This document shows, piece by piece, positions 53,772 through 64,000 of a stretch of DNA of 64,000 nucleotides. Origin of the DNA: Monocercomonoides exilis. Taxonomy: Eukaryota > Preaxostyla > Oxymonadida > Polymastigidae. A program made the position numbers and the translations under genes. The stretch's first letter is position 1; each line of letters starts with the position of its first letter. The stretch is taken from contig LSRY02000021.1 of assembly GCA_001643675.2 (NCBI GenBank), positions 124,001 to 188,000 on the forward strand, in the 5' to 3' direction. A model generated the notes under the pieces. The model was not told where the DNA came from. It saw nothing but the letters and a program-made list of their open reading frames with translations, and made no database searches.

Positions 53772-56154
53772 TTATTTTTCCTTCCCTTCTGAAACATCAG
53801 ATTCGCTGAATTCCTCTTCGAAATGCTCAGTTTCTGAATCTGTTGTTTCAGATTCAGCGAACACCTTTGGCTGTTTTGTGATGTGTGGAAGGAGGAAAGG
53901 CGCTGTTGTGATGGGCTGTGGAGAGCTGAAAGTGAGTAAGACAGGCGAAATGTAGTCCAAAAGATCGCTTTCACTTTCGGCATCTGTCAGACTCAGGGCG
54001 CCTTCCGAGTCCGAAAGATCGCTCGAAGACAAAGAGGAAAGAGAAGAGGTTGATTGGGGAGTGGAAACAGAAGAAGAAGGAGGAGGAGAAGAAGATGATG
54101 ATGATGACCGCATCTGAAGAGATGGGCTAAGAAGAGAGTGATGCTGCGGAGGGCGAAGTGTGAGTGGATAAGGAAGCAATGCAGTTGCACCATGAGTGCT
54201 CTGCTGTTCGAGACTATCAGCAGCTGCTGAAGTTGGACTAAGTGCATTTGTGAATGCATCTTGTGCATTTCCTCTTTCTGAAGCAGCTTTTATGTCAGCA
54301 TATGGATTTTGAGAAGGATTTTGAGTGGAGGCAAGAGAAGAAGGAGCCGGAGGGTAAGCTGAAGAAGAGAGTGGTTGTGACATTAGAGAAGCACCTGGCA
54401 AAAGAGCTGATTGCATCTTCTGCTTGTTGGCTGCTTCGCTTTGTGCCTTTAGTGCCTCGCGAGCTTCTTTTTCTTCTCTTTCCTTTCTGTCGAGCTTTGC
54501 CTGTTTGCTTTCGACCACTCTGGCGAGATAGAAGCAGCCGCCATACCAAGTGCAGATGAGATAGACAGCAATCAACGCAACCGAATGGAAGAAGTGCGAA
54601 GAATAGAAAAGGAAGCAGGGGATCTGCGTGATGAAGGTGAAGACGAATTGGGACACTACATTTCATTTGTTTTGGTAATGTTGCGGTGAGATTGAATCAA
54701 TTAGAAACAGAAAGAACACAAAAGAATAGAATAAAATCGAACAGATGTTCATTTCATTCAACAAATAAATCATTAAAGGTTTGCAAAAGAAAAACATTTT
54801 TACGGAACATCGGACAAATAAGAAAAATGAAAATAAACAAAATGCAGACATGAGTACATCAATCCTTTGTACAATCTTGACTGAGGGTGAATGTTGTACA
54901 GCTTGTGCAAAAACGTTCCCTATTAAAATAATAATAATAATTATAATCATTCATTGATAGCAATTAAAAGTTAATCGAGTTAACAAAACAAATTCAAAAA
55001 AAAAAATATTTTTAAATAAATAAAATCTAAAACTCTTCTGAAAACATGAAAGTTCGGAACGTTTTGTTGAACACACTGGTTTTAATCTTTTTGTTATCCA
55101 TCTCTCAGAAAAATCGAAGTTCTGATGCTCTTCCAGGTATTGTGCATCGATCACAATCACCTTAATGAAATACGCCGACTGCCACACAAAGTACAGCATC
55201 ATCGACGCTGCAAATGAGGAGAACATCATCGGCTCTGAATAGCACTCCTGATTCGACGAGACCTGATGCCACCTGAACGAATACGTAACCAGCGATGGAA
55301 ATGCATGCAGCACAACAGAGATAATACGGTCAATATCGTGAAATACAAGCGAATTTTTCCATGTTATAATTGCAGCAAGCAGTGGCCCATTTGCCGATAG
55401 ATAGCAGCATTGCCACAAAATTGTTGATGACGGATACACCAGGATGAAAAATACAAATGTCAAATTGGAAAAATAACAATAGTCCAAAAGATAAAAATGC
55501 CACTTCAAATTATAAAATTGTTATTGAAATAATTCATAATCAAATTTCGAAAGTAATGAGTAAAGCATACTCCTCTCGAATGATAATAGAAAAAACGACC
55601 CAATATAAGCTATAAAAAGTCAATTTAAAAATTAAAAAAAGGAAAAACATTAATAAAGAAAAAGGTAATTATAAAAAGACACACAGGCAATAGCAGACAA
55701 ATATAGAAGTATGGGAGATAAAAAGAGTAGCAAAGGAAAATGTACTCGATTAGACACCTATTCACATCAACAAAGAATAAAGAAAGAATATTGAAATGAT
55801 TTGTGCTAAAATTTTTATGAGTTTTTCACATACAAAAGTGAAACAGATAGCAAAAATGACACTTTTTCCGTCCAAGTGATGTGAAATTTGTACAGTTTCT
55901 TCATCGTCTTAAATATCAACAAAATTTATTAGCAAACATGATTCAATAATAAAAATCAAAACCTTTTTACTCGTGAGCTTCCATGCAATTTTCAAACGTT
56001 CAATATCATCCGAAAATTCAATTTTTTCACCATCAGTCAGAGAGTGAGATATATATCGATCTAAAAACTTCCAATGATCGTCATGATGCTTGTGATGCCT
56101 ATCTTTGACACTACTATGGTGTCTGGAATGAGATTTTCTTGGTTTATCTTTCAT
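53772..56154 (-). CDS. GPC1: Glycerophosphocholine acyltransferase (GPC1, DUF2838 family)
   Basis: Exons run from high to low coordinates: 55963-56154, 55830-55907, 55685-55744, 55571-55609, 55077-55502, 54850-54919 and 53772-54655, giving 582 aa. Family landmarks are PLILGRFFYYHSRG, WHFYLLDYCYFSN, NGPLLAAIITWKNSLVFHD, HAFPSLVTYSFRW, FVWQSAYFIKV and the last membrane block (TQIPCFLFYSSHF..YLICTWYGG). Known enzymes acylate glycerophosphocholine with acyl-CoA to lyso-PC at the ER membrane, a phospholipid remodelling and salvage step. The N-terminus is His/Lys-rich and cytosolic. After the last span there is an unusual ~235-residue tail: a short charged coiled coil (SKQAKLDRKEREEKEAREAL), then Ser/Pro-rich and acidic sequence. 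The boundary of the small third exon is the weakest point, since two acceptors are possible (55744 or ~55754). It lies in tandem with the gene at 56351. Confidence 0.85.
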
Positions 56155-56350
56155 GATGAAGAAATTGAAGCCAAAATTGATAAACACAAATATGTTATGG
56201 TAATAAAAATAAAAATTCTAAATGAAAGCACATAGCGGTCAGTTCTAATATAAAAAACAAATAATATTTAAAAATTAAGAGAAAACTTAGCTGTCTACGC
56301 AAAAAAAATTAATTTAAAAATTATTTAGCAAAAGAAGTTTTTTCATTTTG

Positions 56351-59300
56351 CTAACAATTTTCTTCAATAGACTTTTCAATGATTAATTTAATTGCATGCG
56401 AGTATGCAATCAGCACTAAAACTGATAAGATAAATTTATCATAAGCCTGGTCCGTCGATAAACTTTGAGATATAGTTTTTATTAAAAGTTTAGATAAATC
56501 ATTCAATGTGGTATTTTGTTTAATATATGTAATTCGATGAAATTTCTCTTCGTTGGACTTAAAAGTTTGCCCTAACGGTGGAAATTCCTTGGAAAATGAT
56601 TTGCCCGGAGCGATTTGAAGATGTCCATTAAATGCAAGATAGACTGGGAGTGAATTAATAAAATGATAGGCTGCACTCATTGTTACGTTGTAACTACCCT
56701 TTTGGAACTTGCTCAATGAACTTTGCAAAAAAGATGAGTTTGAAGGAATCGAAAAAATAGAATCTGAACGAATATGAGAAGCGCTTTCTTGTGCTTTTTG
56801 TGGATCTGAATGAACGCTATTTAATGAAGAATAGGATGTGGAAGAAATGACTGAAGAAGCTTGAGATGATGCTGAATGTGTTGCGAATGTTGGATAAAAC
56901 AATTTCTCCGAATTGTGAAATGAGGAGGATGCTGCGGAAGCAGCTGAAATGAGAGGGAATTTTTCATGTTGAGGTGACAACTCGCGACAAATTGAAAGAG
57001 GGATGTGCTGAAAGAAAAAGGGACTTTTGTGCTCGAATGCGTGGATAAGATGAGAAACAATGAAATGTGGATTGAACAACTGTGAAAATAGATGAGCAAG
57101 AAATTCCTGTTTTGAAAGCAAAATGTCTTTGTGAAACTGAATATTGGCAACGGATTCAGCGTCAATTGTTGTAGATGCTTCACTTGATAATCTTTCAAAA
57201 GAAAATGATTGAGTTGTTATTGATGAAGGTTCAAAGGGTGAATATATTTTTAAGTGGTCGATTTTGTTTGAATATGTGGGAGAAGCAAGTAATGTGAAAA
57301 AATGCAATGATTTATCTTTTTCTTTGTTCGTAAAAGTGTACTCGTCAAGCGGCAGAAGAGGAACAGAAGAAATAATTGGACCATTCACTTCAAACAAGGC
57401 AGAAATTATTGCAGCACTTTGATGGGAATTCTGCTGTTGCTTCGAAACAGAATTTGATGCACCTTTTGAGATGTTTTCATAAAAGAAAGATGAAAGAAGA
57501 GGATTTATGTCAAAGTAACTCTTTGGCTCATTTTCTTTAAAGGTTTCATTTGCATATATTGAATGTGTTGATTCTTCGGCTTGTGAACAAGTCTTTTCAT
57601 TTTCTGCTGATATATGATGACATCCTGCAGGTTGTTCGTTATTAATCAAAGTATTTTGTTGTACCGCTTTTGATGAATGCTTAGCAAGTTCGTTCTTCTG
57701 CCTCAAAGAAGCAAATGCCGAAAAAGAAGGAGTAGCTACATTGAAGCGAAAGAACAAATAAGGAGAATCGTCTCCTTCTGAAGGTGTGATTATTTGACGA
57801 TGATGTATTTTATTCGAAATTCTGCTGGAAGAAGGTTGAGTGCATACAAGTCCAGAATTTAATTCTTTAGGCGTCGAAAGTGGAGATGATGTTATTTGAG
57901 GAGAATGATTTGTTTTATTACTTAAGTTTATATCTCCATCAAATTCGCTGATGAATTGCCCATCCGAAGTCTGAATCGCTTTAACTGATGGACTTTCTTC
58001 TTCCTTAGAGGATGGCACTGGGAAAGTCGAAGACGATGGCAATGAACATTCAATGTCATCATCAAAAGACAGATATTCGCAACCCTTTGGACAAACAGAC
58101 GAATATGGCTCCTTTATTTTCACAGATGCTTTCGTCATAAAATGAACTGAGTCTGGCGGAATAAAAAGTGAATTCAGCAACTTCGTTTGCTGAGATAACA
58201 TCTCATTGTTTTTGTCGTAGTAATCATACAGTTGATCGCTTTCGGATAATGTGACATACCACAAAAATTGCTCCAAAGAAAAATGTGAAATTGATTTAAA
58301 GTATTTTTCTCCTTCAGACGTATGCAGATAAGTCTTGGGTTCAAACATATGCGTACCAATGTTTTGGTTCAAACATTCTGTGAGTTGCACAAGTTTGTTA
58401 TCCAAGCTTGCTTTGATCTCTTTTGACGAAGGAAGATTCAACGGTCTAATATTACTGCTCAGAGATTCTAAGGAAATATGAGGAATCGCCTTTTGTGGAC
58501 TACTCAATTCTTGTTTGCTTTGACTTGAAGGTGCCAACTCTTCAATTTTCGATGCTTCATGTTCAACTGTTTTATCTTTTTTGCCTTCTTTCTCTACGAT
58601 CTCTTCTTCATTTTCCTTTTTCTCCCTTTTTTCTTCGTTCTTTTCCTCCTTCTTTTCTTCATTCTTTTCTTCATTCTTTTCTTCAGACTTTTCGTCGGAT
58701 TTTTCATCAAATTTTTCTTCAGATTTTTCTTCATTCTTTTCATCATTCTTTTCCTTTTCATTTTCCTTTTTGGCTTCGGTTTGGGTTTGGGTTTGGGTTT
58801 GGGTTTGGATTTGGATTTGGATTTGGGTTTGGGTTTGGGTGATGGCTTGCGTTTGCGTTTGCGTTTGTGCTTGTGTTTGTGCCTGTGCCTGTGCTTGAGC
58901 TTGTGCTTGTGCTTGAGCCTTATCGCCATAATCATTTTTATGATCATAATCTTCTTCTTCTCTCACCTCTATTTTTTCATTTTCCGTTTCATCTTCTTTC
59001 CGAAATCTTTTTTCAGATTTGCAGGTAATTTTATCTGGAAAACTTCTCAATCTGTTTTTTTGCTCCAGTTCATTCTCAAATAGAGAAGCTTTTACTTGTC
59101 TAAATGCTTCTTTGTCGATTCCATAAAAGCTATTTGAAGATAATCTTCCTTTCTTTTTGTCTTCTTTCTCTTTGGAAACATTTAATTTCTTTTTCGTTGT
59201 CATTCGAGTTTGTAGAACGCTTTTTCCTTTATGAAAATCTTCATTCACATCTCCAAAATCTTTTACTAAACTTTCAATAGCTGTTTTGTTTTTGTCGATT

Positions 59301-60901
59301 CCATCATTTATAATTTTTTCCATATTGTTAATTGGAAACATTATGCTTGGATAATAATTTCCAACAACACTTGTCAAATTTTGCGTTGGTATCATTGGAT
59401 ACTCCATATAATTAGTAAAATATGGGTAAAACTGCATTGCATTCGCACTTCCAAAATTTTGTCCTGCAAATTGATTGTTGTCAAACGATGAATCTGAAAA
59501 CAACATTGTCAGCTCCCTTTTTGGTTTTTTCTTGACTTCAGGCTTAGCGGTGAAATCTTCGTTTTTTTCCTTTTCAGAAACGATATTTGCTTCATGCGCG
59601 TTTGTTTCGCTTTTGTCGCTTTGACCATCACGAAGATTTTTCTCGGTCATCCCTTCTGTTTTTTCGGTGCGAACCTCATTTTCCTCAATTGGCAATGCGC
59701 TTGTAGAACTTTCTCCTTGATCTTTTGGCTGAAAATAATCTTTTTCTTTGTTTGAACGTAAATAGCCCCATCCATTTTCAGGTGTTGAGTCTGATTTATC
59801 CGTTTGTTCATTAAGTTCTGCTCCATAGCCGACAGACTTATTGTCCACATCGTCTAACAGATAAAGAAGTTCGCGACTCAGGCGAGGATATTTTTTTGAC
59901 TTCTTTTTCTTTGTTTTTTCTTTCTTTGTCTCTTCTTCCATTTCTCGAGTTACAAATTGCGTGATATTTTGTAATTGAACTTTTGGTATGCTCGAAAATT
60001 CTTCAATTTTCGATCGTCCGTCAACGCTTTCTTGCATTTGCTTGTTAGGAGATGAATTATCAATAAATGAAGATTCAGATGATTGGAAGCTGAACATACG
60101 ATTAAGCAAATTTGAAGATGAAAAATTTTCCGAACATGTAGAATTAAGTGTTGTTGAATTCAAACGAGAAGGAGATGAAAAATGAAATTTTGGCTTTGTT
60201 TCAATTTTCGTTGATATCGTATCTTTATTTGTAATTGAAGCTTTTTGGCTGTAGTCTGATTCAAATTCATCAATCTTCGAAGTTGTCGTCAGGTCATCTT
60301 TTAAATTAAGTGATGTTGTTGCACGGCATTTATTTTGAGAGTTTTCGCAGGGTATAATAGTTGAAGAATTTTGAGCAAGCATTTGATTGTGTTGATGCAA
60401 CTTTTTTGGATCTTCCGCAGGAAGAGAACCTTGGCAATTAGCACGCATTTTTGAACCTTGGTGCAAGATGCAAGATGAAATTTCGCATACATCTTTGATT
60501 TCTTCATTTGGCATCATTTCAAAAATATTAAAATATTTCTGAGAATGCACTAAAGAATTTTGAATGCATTTTGGAGGTGGAAGACTTAACACATTCGAAG
60601 ATTTAGTCCCGGTTGAGATGGTTGCAAGCGTGTTTTTCTTACAATCATGTCGAAATGACACTTTATCGTTTGAATGGCTTTCTGCATTTATTTTTTCAAA
60701 AGATGTTTGCGTTTCTAATTGAAGAGAGCAAAGGCTATTCGTTTGCGTGTTTCTAAAAAATGTTTCCATGCTGTTATGTCCTCTTTTTGGTGAATAAGCA
60801 TAAGATGCTATATTACTTGTTTCTGGATATTTTTGAGGCTCTTTAAAAATTGCATTTGTTGCTCCAGGTTTTATGTTATAAAAGTATAATGGATTAAACA
60901 T
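56351..60901 (-). CDS. Large low-complexity protein of unknown function
   Basis: This is an intronless frame of 1516 aa starting MFNPLYFYNIKPGATNAIF and ending in TAG. Composition is Ser/Asn/Glu/Lys-rich. Near residues 685-775 there is a Gln-Ala/Gln-Thr/Gln-Ile dipeptide run, followed by Lys-Glu-rich repeats of EEKNEEK and DEKSDEK type. A more ordered C-terminal part (from about residue 850) has mixed hydrophobic segments such as SHFSLEQFLWYVTLSESDQLYDYYD and a final helical stretch FILSVLVLIAYSHAIKLIIEK. There is no signal peptide, no clear membrane span other than that weak terminal one, and no recognised domain. It is divergent from YL1/VPS72 with only 123 bases between start codons, which suggests a shared promoter. 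Function is unknown. Confidence 0.75.
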   Translation of the reverse strand: MFNPLYFYNIKPGATNAIFKEPQKYPETSNIASYAYSPKRGHNSMETFFRNTQTNSLCSLQLETQTSFEKINAESHSNDKVSFRHDCKKNTLATISTGTKSSNVLSLPPPKCIQNSLVHSQKYFNIFEMMPNEEIKDVCEISSCILHQGSKMRANCQGSLPAEDPKKLHQHNQMLAQNSSTIIPCENSQNKCRATTSLNLKDDLTTTSKIDEFESDYSQKASITNKDTISTKIETKPKFHFSSPSRLNSTTLNSTCSENFSSSNLLNRMFSFQSSESSFIDNSSPNKQMQESVDGRSKIEEFSSIPKVQLQNITQFVTREMEEETKKEKTKKKKSKKYPRLSRELLYLLDDVDNKSVGYGAELNEQTDKSDSTPENGWGYLRSNKEKDYFQPKDQGESSTSALPIEENEVRTEKTEGMTEKNLRDGQSDKSETNAHEANIVSEKEKNEDFTAKPEVKKKPKRELTMLFSDSSFDNNQFAGQNFGSANAMQFYPYFTNYMEYPMIPTQNLTSVVGNYYPSIMFPINNMEKIINDGIDKNKTAIESLVKDFGDVNEDFHKGKSVLQTRMTTKKKLNVSKEKEDKKKGRLSSNSFYGIDKEAFRQVKASLFENELEQKNRLRSFPDKITCKSEKRFRKEDETENEKIEVREEEDYDHKNDYGDKAQAQAQAQAQAQAQTQAQTQTQTQAITQTQTQIQIQIQTQTQTQTQTEAKKENEKEKNDEKNEEKSEEKFDEKSDEKSEEKNEEKNEEKKEEKNEEKREKKENEEEIVEKEGKKDKTVEHEASKIEELAPSSQSKQELSSPQKAIPHISLESLSSNIRPLNLPSSKEIKASLDNKLVQLTECLNQNIGTHMFEPKTYLHTSEGEKYFKSISHFSLEQFLWYVTLSESDQLYDYYDKNNEMLSQQTKLLNSLFIPPDSVHFMTKASVKIKEPYSSVCPKGCEYLSFDDDIECSLPSSSTFPVPSSKEEESPSVKAIQTSDGQFISEFDGDINLSNKTNHSPQITSSPLSTPKELNSGLVCTQPSSSRISNKIHHRQIITPSEGDDSPYLFFRFNVATPSFSAFASLRQKNELAKHSSKAVQQNTLINNEQPAGCHHISAENEKTCSQAEESTHSIYANETFKENEPKSYFDINPLLSSFFYENISKGASNSVSKQQQNSHQSAAIISALFEVNGPIISSVPLLPLDEYTFTNKEKDKSLHFFTLLASPTYSNKIDHLKIYSPFEPSSITTQSFSFERLSSEASTTIDAESVANIQFHKDILLSKQEFLAHLFSQLFNPHFIVSHLIHAFEHKSPFFFQHIPLSICRELSPQHEKFPLISAASAASSSFHNSEKLFYPTFATHSASSQASSVISSTSYSSLNSVHSDPQKAQESASHIRSDSIFSIPSNSSFLQSSLSKFQKGSYNVTMSAAYHFINSLPVYLAFNGHLQIAPGKSFSKEFPPLGQTFKSNEEKFHRITYIKQNTTLNDLSKLLIKTISQSLSTDQAYDKFILSVLVLIAYSHAIKLIIEKSIEENC
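58769..58908. repeat. TTTGGG/TTTGGA/TTGTGC-type hexamer run inside the large low-complexity gene
   Basis: Irregular hexamers, read TTTGGG and TTTGGA on the plus strand and then TTGCGT/TTGTGC, encode the Gln-x dipeptides of the minus-strand gene. They resemble telomeric repeats by chance but lie inside an open frame. Confidence 0.8.
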
Positions 60902-61024
60902 CTCTTAAACGAAATGTCCCTGCGCACAGAGCCAACAAAAAAAATTTAAAAAAGTGATCCTCGCCCACTATATTACAAATTTTATGAAATTGGAGAAAAG
61001 TATTTGAAGTTTATTTGGTCGGCA
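60902..61024. promoter_or_regulatory. Short divergent promoter region
   Basis: This 123-base gap separates the start codons of the large low-complexity gene (-) and YL1/VPS72 (+). It is AT-rich and presumed bidirectional. No motif was assigned. Confidence 0.45.
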
Positions 61025-63006
61025 ATGTCAACAAGGAAGTTCACGCGCGCAAATAGAGGATCAAAAATAAATCAGTTGATTTCTGAGGATGCTTTCAATA
61101 AGAATGAGTTCTGGGGTTCTGATGCAATGAAACAATTTTTTGAAGAAGAAGATGATGATGATGCTTTTGTTTCAGAGGGTTTGAATAAATTATTCATACT
61201 TATTCGATCATTTTTAAGTTATACATAAATCGTTAAATTTAAGAAGAAGAAGATGATTTTGATTCTGATTTTTTTGAATTTCAACAATCAGAAGAAGATG
61301 AAGAAAGCATTGAACAAGGAGAAGAACAAAGTGAAAAATCGGTTAGAATACTTTTGATATTGAAATTCATATTATTTAATTTAGCAAAATTCAAAAAGAC
61401 ATTTTGAATACATTGATCCAAAAAAACAGAAATCAAAAATCGGAAATTCGAAACATAAACGAAATGAAGATAACCTCGAAGTTTGTACATTGGCATTAAA
61501 AAGCGATAGTGCATTCTGTGAGTCAAAAGTTAGCGAAAAAGAAATTTCAAATACCCCAGAAAAGAAACGAAATCGGAAAAAATTCACACAAAGAAGGTAT
61601 ATTGCAACGAGGCAATCAACAAAGATTGAATCAAGTGATAATAAGCAAGATTTGTCCGATAAAAATGCTACTATTTCCACTCATCGTCCAAAGAAAGAGA
61701 GAAAAATTTTTGAAAAACTTTCACAAAGCGAGATGCTGGAAGAAGCTAAAATTACAGAAAAGAAAAATACAACAAGCTTAATAGAGCAATTAAAATTAGA
61801 AGACGAGAAAAAGAAAGCAAAGAAAGTCAAGCAAAGGTACGTTTTGTTTGACTCGATTGCTTTAGATTCATTTTCATTCAAAATTCTTAAACGTGAATAT
61901 TTCTTTAATAAAATCTTTCAAATTTTAGCATCTTGTCTAAGCATATAAGATTTCTTTCAACTGAGTTTGAAATTGACCAGAGCGTCGATCCACCAACTTC
62001 CATTGATACAAAATCTGCCAAATTTGATTCGCAAGCGCTTCTTTCCACAACAACGAACACTTCTGCCTCAGCAGCAACAAGATCAGATTCACCTTCACAT
62101 TTGGGAATATCTTCGATTATCCATTACCCTGGCACGCTTGCTGATCATGTGCCTGGTTCACAGCCAAGCAATCATATTTTACAAAGCGATATTCTTTTTA
62201 GACTTTCAAACCCAATTGCAATTTCTTCTCTTCAAAATAAATCCTCTTTTTTGCCTTCTCCTTTTCATCGTCAAACTAAAACAGGTCCAATTCTTTGCTT
62301 AATAACAGGGCAGCCTGCACAGTTTATTGATCCAATTACTCGTCTCCCTTCGTCTTCTGTGAGTGCGTTCGCCGCTCTGCGCCGAATGCCGTCTGACTCA
62401 ATTGGGCTGCTGATGGCGATCTCAATGGGCAAAAAGACTGAGTGGGAAGCATGGCAGAAGAAAACGAGAAAAAGCATGCAACCAAAAGGAGATAATAAAT
62501 TAAATGAATCATCGAGGAAGAGCAAGAAGGAAAAGGAAGAACAGAAAGGAACGCCAAGAAAGAGAGCATGTAAAAATGCTGTTTCTTCAAAAGATGAAAG
62601 AGAAGCCCCTTTCAATGAAGAAAATGCACATAAAGTTACAAATGACGAAAGTGGGAGCAGAAGCTGCAGAGATCAAAATGCATCAAAAAATGACATTTTC
62701 GAAGAAGAGAACAGAAATGCTCTCCAAATGCCTCCATTTGTTTGTTTCATAAACGATGCAATCAGAAAGCTAGACTTGCTTCGGAAACCCAAAAGCAGTT
62801 CTCTTCAAGAATTTTCAGAGTCTGTTAGGCAAACTTCACTGAGACATAATCCAGAGTCAAAATTAAGTTTGTTTTCTTTTCTGCAACAGAGAAAGAAAAC
62901 ATCTTGTAGAACAAAACTATTAAAGAAAGACTCTAACGACTCTGATGAAAACACAAAAAGAAAAGATGAAGAAATTTTATTCATGAATCTTCTTCACAAC
63001 ACATGA
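61025..63006 (+). CDS. VPS72: YL1/VPS72, H2A.Z-handling subunit of SWR1/SRCAP and TIP60 complexes
   Basis: Exons are 61025-61178, 61244-61341, 61385-61836 and 61929-63006 (TGA), giving 593 aa. Introns are 65, 43 and 92 nt with consistent phases; the 43-nt intron is very short. Landmarks are N-terminal TRANRGSKINQLI, an acidic region (FEEEDDDDAF, EEDDFDSDFFEFQQSEEDEE), RRYIATRQSTK, the conserved helix LSQSEMLEEAKITEKKNT..QLKLEDEKKKAKK (~residue 195-230), and the YL1_C signature GPILCLITGQPAQFIDPITRLP (~353-374), followed by SAFAALRRM. In known complexes YL1 binds the H2A.Z-H2B dimer through its N-terminal acidic region and helps exchange it into nucleosomes. The protein is longer than the human one (364 aa): a Ser/Thr-rich linker precedes YL1_C and a ~200-residue Lys/Glu-rich tail follows it. 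Confidence 0.88.
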
Positions 63007-64000
63007 TTTCTACAAATTGATTTTGATTTCTATTTATTCCTTGTTTTCTAAAAGTACCTCAATTTTTTTCAAATGTCGTGATTTACACTCAATAAAAAAA
63101 TTTCAAAATAAACAGACACTTAAAATTTAATATTAAACATATTTCCCATGAAATATTTTCATCTTTTTGAAATATAATAAAAAAATATTTGGAATTTTTT
63201 ATCTAATTTCAAAAATCAATGGCTCACTCGCATTTCCATGAACTATTTGTTTTGATCATTTTTTCGTTATGAATGTTTTTAACCTTTTCTTTTTTATTAT
63301 TTTTTGATTATTTTTTAGCCAACATTTTTATTTGATTTTATTTTATCTTTTTTATCCAACGAATTTTATGAATTGTTGATGTGTTGACTTCATCATTGTT
63401 TAATGTACTGCTATCATCTTATTTATTTCATAATTTGCAAAATGTTAAAAAGGTAGTTGTTCCTAAAGAAACGTTTTTCACTCATATTTGATTTTCAAAA
63501 AAATGAAAAAAAATTTCAACATAAATGCTGAATATGCACATGTTTTGTGATAAATATTTATTTATTTTCTTTTCTATTTATATTCCGACTTTTAAGACAA
63601 TAAAAAAAGAGGGTACAGAATTCTTTCATTCATGAAAAATTTAAAAATTTGTTCCAAGTTTTTTCTTCGATCGTTTGATTTAAATTATGAAATACCGTTC
63701 AATATGGGTCATTATTTTTGAAAGCATGCAAGTTCTGTTAAAATTTTCGGTCATTTTTCATGTTTCGTAAAATTGTTAAATTTTCAAATATAACAACAAG
63801 TATATATAAAATTTATGTTAAAAACAGTTTTTTAAAATTTATTGAGTGAGCATTTGCTATTTTGAAACACAAAAGTATTTTTTTTTGCTCATTTCACTAA
63901 ATGATCATATTATTCCATCATTTTCATGACACTTCTGTTTAACTTTAGGTGATAATAATATTTTCGTGAGAAAAATGAAAAGTGAAAAAACATTATCTAT
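63007..64000. other. AT-rich region without recognisable genes
   Basis: The last ~1 kb is very AT-rich with many A/T runs and no long ORF. It is presumably the 3' flank of YL1/VPS72 and further intergenic DNA. Confidence 0.6.

Noticed and set aside
58769-58835. TTTGGG repeats as an internal telomere
   Set aside because: They are irregular, lie within a continuous 1516-codon frame and encode Gln-Thr/Gln-Ile dipeptides like the neighbouring repeats.

Overview
The window looks like nuclear DNA of a flagellated protist. Genes are split by short spliceosomal introns (about 40-240 nt, mostly GT..AG). TAA, TAG and TGA all act as stops, and 9-kb reading frames stay open without them. One gene is a radial-spoke head protein of motile cilia. 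Two features point to an oxymonad (Preaxostyla, Monocercomonoides- or Blattamonas-like): a pair of ~3000-residue surface proteins with parallel beta-helix repeats, one membrane span and a degenerate kinase tail, and a two-member family of ~430-460 aa helical proteins (NEEKLL.DLCE / YHQEHHNLTR type) that I recall from Monocercomonoides. The standard code argues against Streblomastix. The organism call rests on recall, not on a search.

Layout. 1-2062: 3' part of a radial spoke RSP4/6 gene (+). 2219-36080: a huge inverted repeat, with arms 2219-17230 and 21140-36080 around a 3.9-kb single-copy centre. Gene order is mirrored: gene A (+, 2638-8993), beta-helix/pseudokinase gene (-, 9788-18811), its partner (+, 19406-28582), gene A again (-, 29377-35661). 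The two beta-helix genes are head to head. Their N-terminal thirds lie mostly in the unique centre and have diverged, while everything outward of the inner junction appears identical. Gene A is broken in both copies by different G-tract indels.

36081-64000: ordinary single-copy genes. They are an oxymonad-type family gene (+, 37208-38735), a GC-rich prominin-like pentaspan protein (-, 40559-45912), a stand-alone myosin-I TH1-domain protein (+, 46268-47721), a ubiquitin-like-domain protein with Ser/His-rich tail (+, 48119-50347), a second family gene (+, ~51974-53323), a glycerophosphocholine acyltransferase (DUF2838/GPC1; -, 53772-56154), a large low-complexity protein (-, 56351-60901), and the chromatin-remodelling subunit YL1/VPS72 (+, 61025-63006). 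The last ~1 kb is AT-rich and empty.

Base composition is a mosaic. Gene A, the prominin-like gene and parts of the TH1 and RSP4/6 genes are strongly GC-rich with G/C third positions, while the others and all spacers are AT-rich. Exon structures were worked out by hand from protein-family continuity and codon phase; every multi-exon model given sums to a multiple of three except where a break is stated. No tRNA, rRNA, CRISPR array, transposase, integrase or reverse transcriptase was found.
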